Below are positions 14,550-15,391 of a stretch of 15,391 nucleotides of DNA, one piece after another (position 1 is the first letter of the stretch; the number at the start of each line of letters is the position of its first letter). The position numbers were made by a program, and so were the translations under genes. Source of the stretch: Desulfobacterales bacterium (lineage in GTDB: Bacteria; Desulfobacterota; Desulfobacteria; Desulfobacterales; C00003106); assembly GCA_030672555.1 (NCBI GenBank), contig DAOVGD010000023.1, positions 1 through 15,391 on the forward strand, given 5' to 3'. The notes below the pieces were generated by a model. That model saw only the letters and a list, made by a program, of their open reading frames with translations, had not been told where the DNA came from and ran no database searches.

Positions 14550-15391
14550 TTGAATGATATCAGCCACATACTCATATCTTCTGCAAAGGCTGAAATTCAA
14601 AATATCATCGGAACAGAAAGAGGCCCTTCTTTAAAGAAAAACGAGATCGTAGAGGGCCGGGTTCTCGATTCCAGTTCCCCACATAACGCCGTACTCCTAA
14701 TCAAAGGGGAAAAGGTCGTAGTAAAGACGCTGTTCCCCCTGCAAAAAGGGAATGTCTCTCTGTTTAAAGTTGAACAGGTAGTACCGCAAACAATTTTGAA
14801 AATGGTCAGCTTACACAAATCTGTGGAAGACGGTCCTGTTTCTCTTTTGGTAACCACCTCTGGAAGTTCTTCCCCATATAAGTCCCTTGTGAAACTGTTT
14901 AATCTGCTTGCTTCATCAAGTCTAAGCACAACAGACAGCGAGATAACCTCGATTATATCCGACATCAAGATATTATTGACAAGTATTGCCTTGAAATCAA
15001 CCAATACGTATGATCCTAATTTTGTAAAGACGCTTATTGATGGTTCAGGGTTGATGTGGGAGCATAAGCTTAAGCAGTTGATGTTAAACAAAACCATTTC
15101 GAGCAATGACATCAATATGCTGATGAAGGGTGATCTTAAGGGAATGACAACGAAGCTGCTGCAAGTTTGGAAGGCATTTGATGCAGTACCAAAGGAGGAA
15201 ATTCAAAGGTTCGTTGACGTCTTAGAACAACTTCAGGTTCTGAACCACACCGCTTTGGCGGAAAAGGGAAAGCTCTTTTTTCAATTTCCGATTCAATTAA
15301 ACGACCTCTTCAGCTTTGGTCAACTTCTGATCGGACTCCCCAAGAATGGAGGAAAGGATAATACAAAGGAAGACGGAGATGATATAATCCG
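14550..15391 (+). CDS. FliK-like hook-length control protein, N-terminal part (runs off the window)
   Basis: An open frame continues to the right end of the window with no stop, about 280 codons seen. The likely start is TTG at 14550, since GAGGA at 14536-14540 lies nine bases before it; no in-frame ATG lies between the preceding TGA and this codon. The product begins LNDISHILISSAKAEIQ (first residue read as Met). A short beta-rich domain follows (EGRVLDSSSPHNAVLLIKG and LFPLQKGNVSLFKVEQV), then a helical middle and QLNDLFSFGQLLIGLP. This pattern resembles FliK-type hook-length proteins of Desulfobacterota. FliK would act on FlhB, encoded upstream. The C-terminal switch domain is not in view, so I hold the name as tentative. 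Confidence 0.65.
   Translation, partial: MNDISHILISSAKAEIQNIIGTERGPSLKKNEIVEGRVLDSSSPHNAVLLIKGEKVVVKTLFPLQKGNVSLFKVEQVVPQTILKMVSLHKSVEDGPVSLLVTTSGSSSPYKSLVKLFNLLASSSLSTTDSEITSIISDIKILLTSIALKSTNTYDPNFVKTLIDGSGLMWEHKLKQLMLNKTISSNDINMLMKGDLKGMTTKLLQVWKAFDAVPKEEIQRFVDVLEQLQVLNHTALAEKGKLFFQFPIQLNDLFSFGQLLIGLPKNGGKDNTKEDGDDII

Noticed and set aside
14597..15115. 172-codon open frame on the minus strand
   Set aside because: It lies antisense to a continuous plus-strand frame (14550 to the window end) that has a ribosome-binding site, operon context and FliK-like pattern; the minus-strand product is Ser/Thr/Leu-rich with no recognisable domain.
13995..15391. DUF2802-like gene and fliK-like gene share one reading frame separated by a TGA at 14490, suggesting stop readthrough or a broken fusion
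   Set aside because: The second gene has its own GAGGA ribosome-binding site and TTG start, and the 19 codons between do not look like protein, so two separate genes is the simpler reading.

Overview
The window is a single-strand block of flagellar genes, all reading rightward and packed with short gaps or overlaps: motA, an Asp-less motB paralogue, motB, fliL, fliM, fliN, fliO, fliP, fliQ, fliR, flhB, flhA, flhF, flhG, fliA, a second fliL-like gene, two small accessory genes and the start of a fliK-like gene that runs off the right end. The AT-leaning composition, the gene order and the tandem MotB-type genes suggest a Gram-negative of the Desulfobacterota (former Deltaproteobacteria) or a close relative. 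That placement is inference from gene content; no rRNA or other phylogenetic marker is present.

Layout. Bases 1-180 hold a composite inverted repeat and a possible 18-codon leader ORF. Bases 181-3068 encode the stator (MotA, two MotB-type proteins) and FliL. Bases 3096-4464 encode the switch proteins FliM and FliN. Bases 4473-9962 encode the flagellar export gate FliO-P-Q-R-FlhB-FlhA. Bases 9946-12068 encode the FlhF GTPase and FlhG ATPase that set flagellar position and number, which usually means polar flagella. Bases 12097-12873 encode the flagellar sigma factor FliA. Bases 12860-15391 hold a FliL paralogue with a long acidic cytoplasmic tail, an unrecognised charged protein, a membrane-anchored coiled-coil protein with a DUF2802-like C-terminus, and a FliK-like N-terminal part. 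Together these cover torque generation, switching, secretion of flagellar subunits, placement and late-gene transcription. Rod, hook, filament, fliF/fliG and chemotaxis genes must lie elsewhere.

The most striking feature is a miniature palindromic element (about 4821-4975) with 21-base perfect terminal inverted repeats ending in TA, inserted at the fliO/fliP overlap. Removing 153 nt restores a fliO TAG stop and a normal FliP signal peptide. As it stands, the element adds exactly 51 in-frame codons to the front of fliP without a stop and still leaves fliO its original length. It therefore looks like a mobile element tolerated as coding sequence inside a secretion signal, comparable in principle to Rickettsia palindromic elements.

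Other points of interest are a MotB paralogue lacking both the ion-carrying Asp and the peptidoglycan-binding Arg beside an intact MotB; a matching second FliL; a 27-codon ORF that fills the motB1-motB2 gap through a TGATG stop/start overlap; and a separate palindromic repeat between flhF and flhG.
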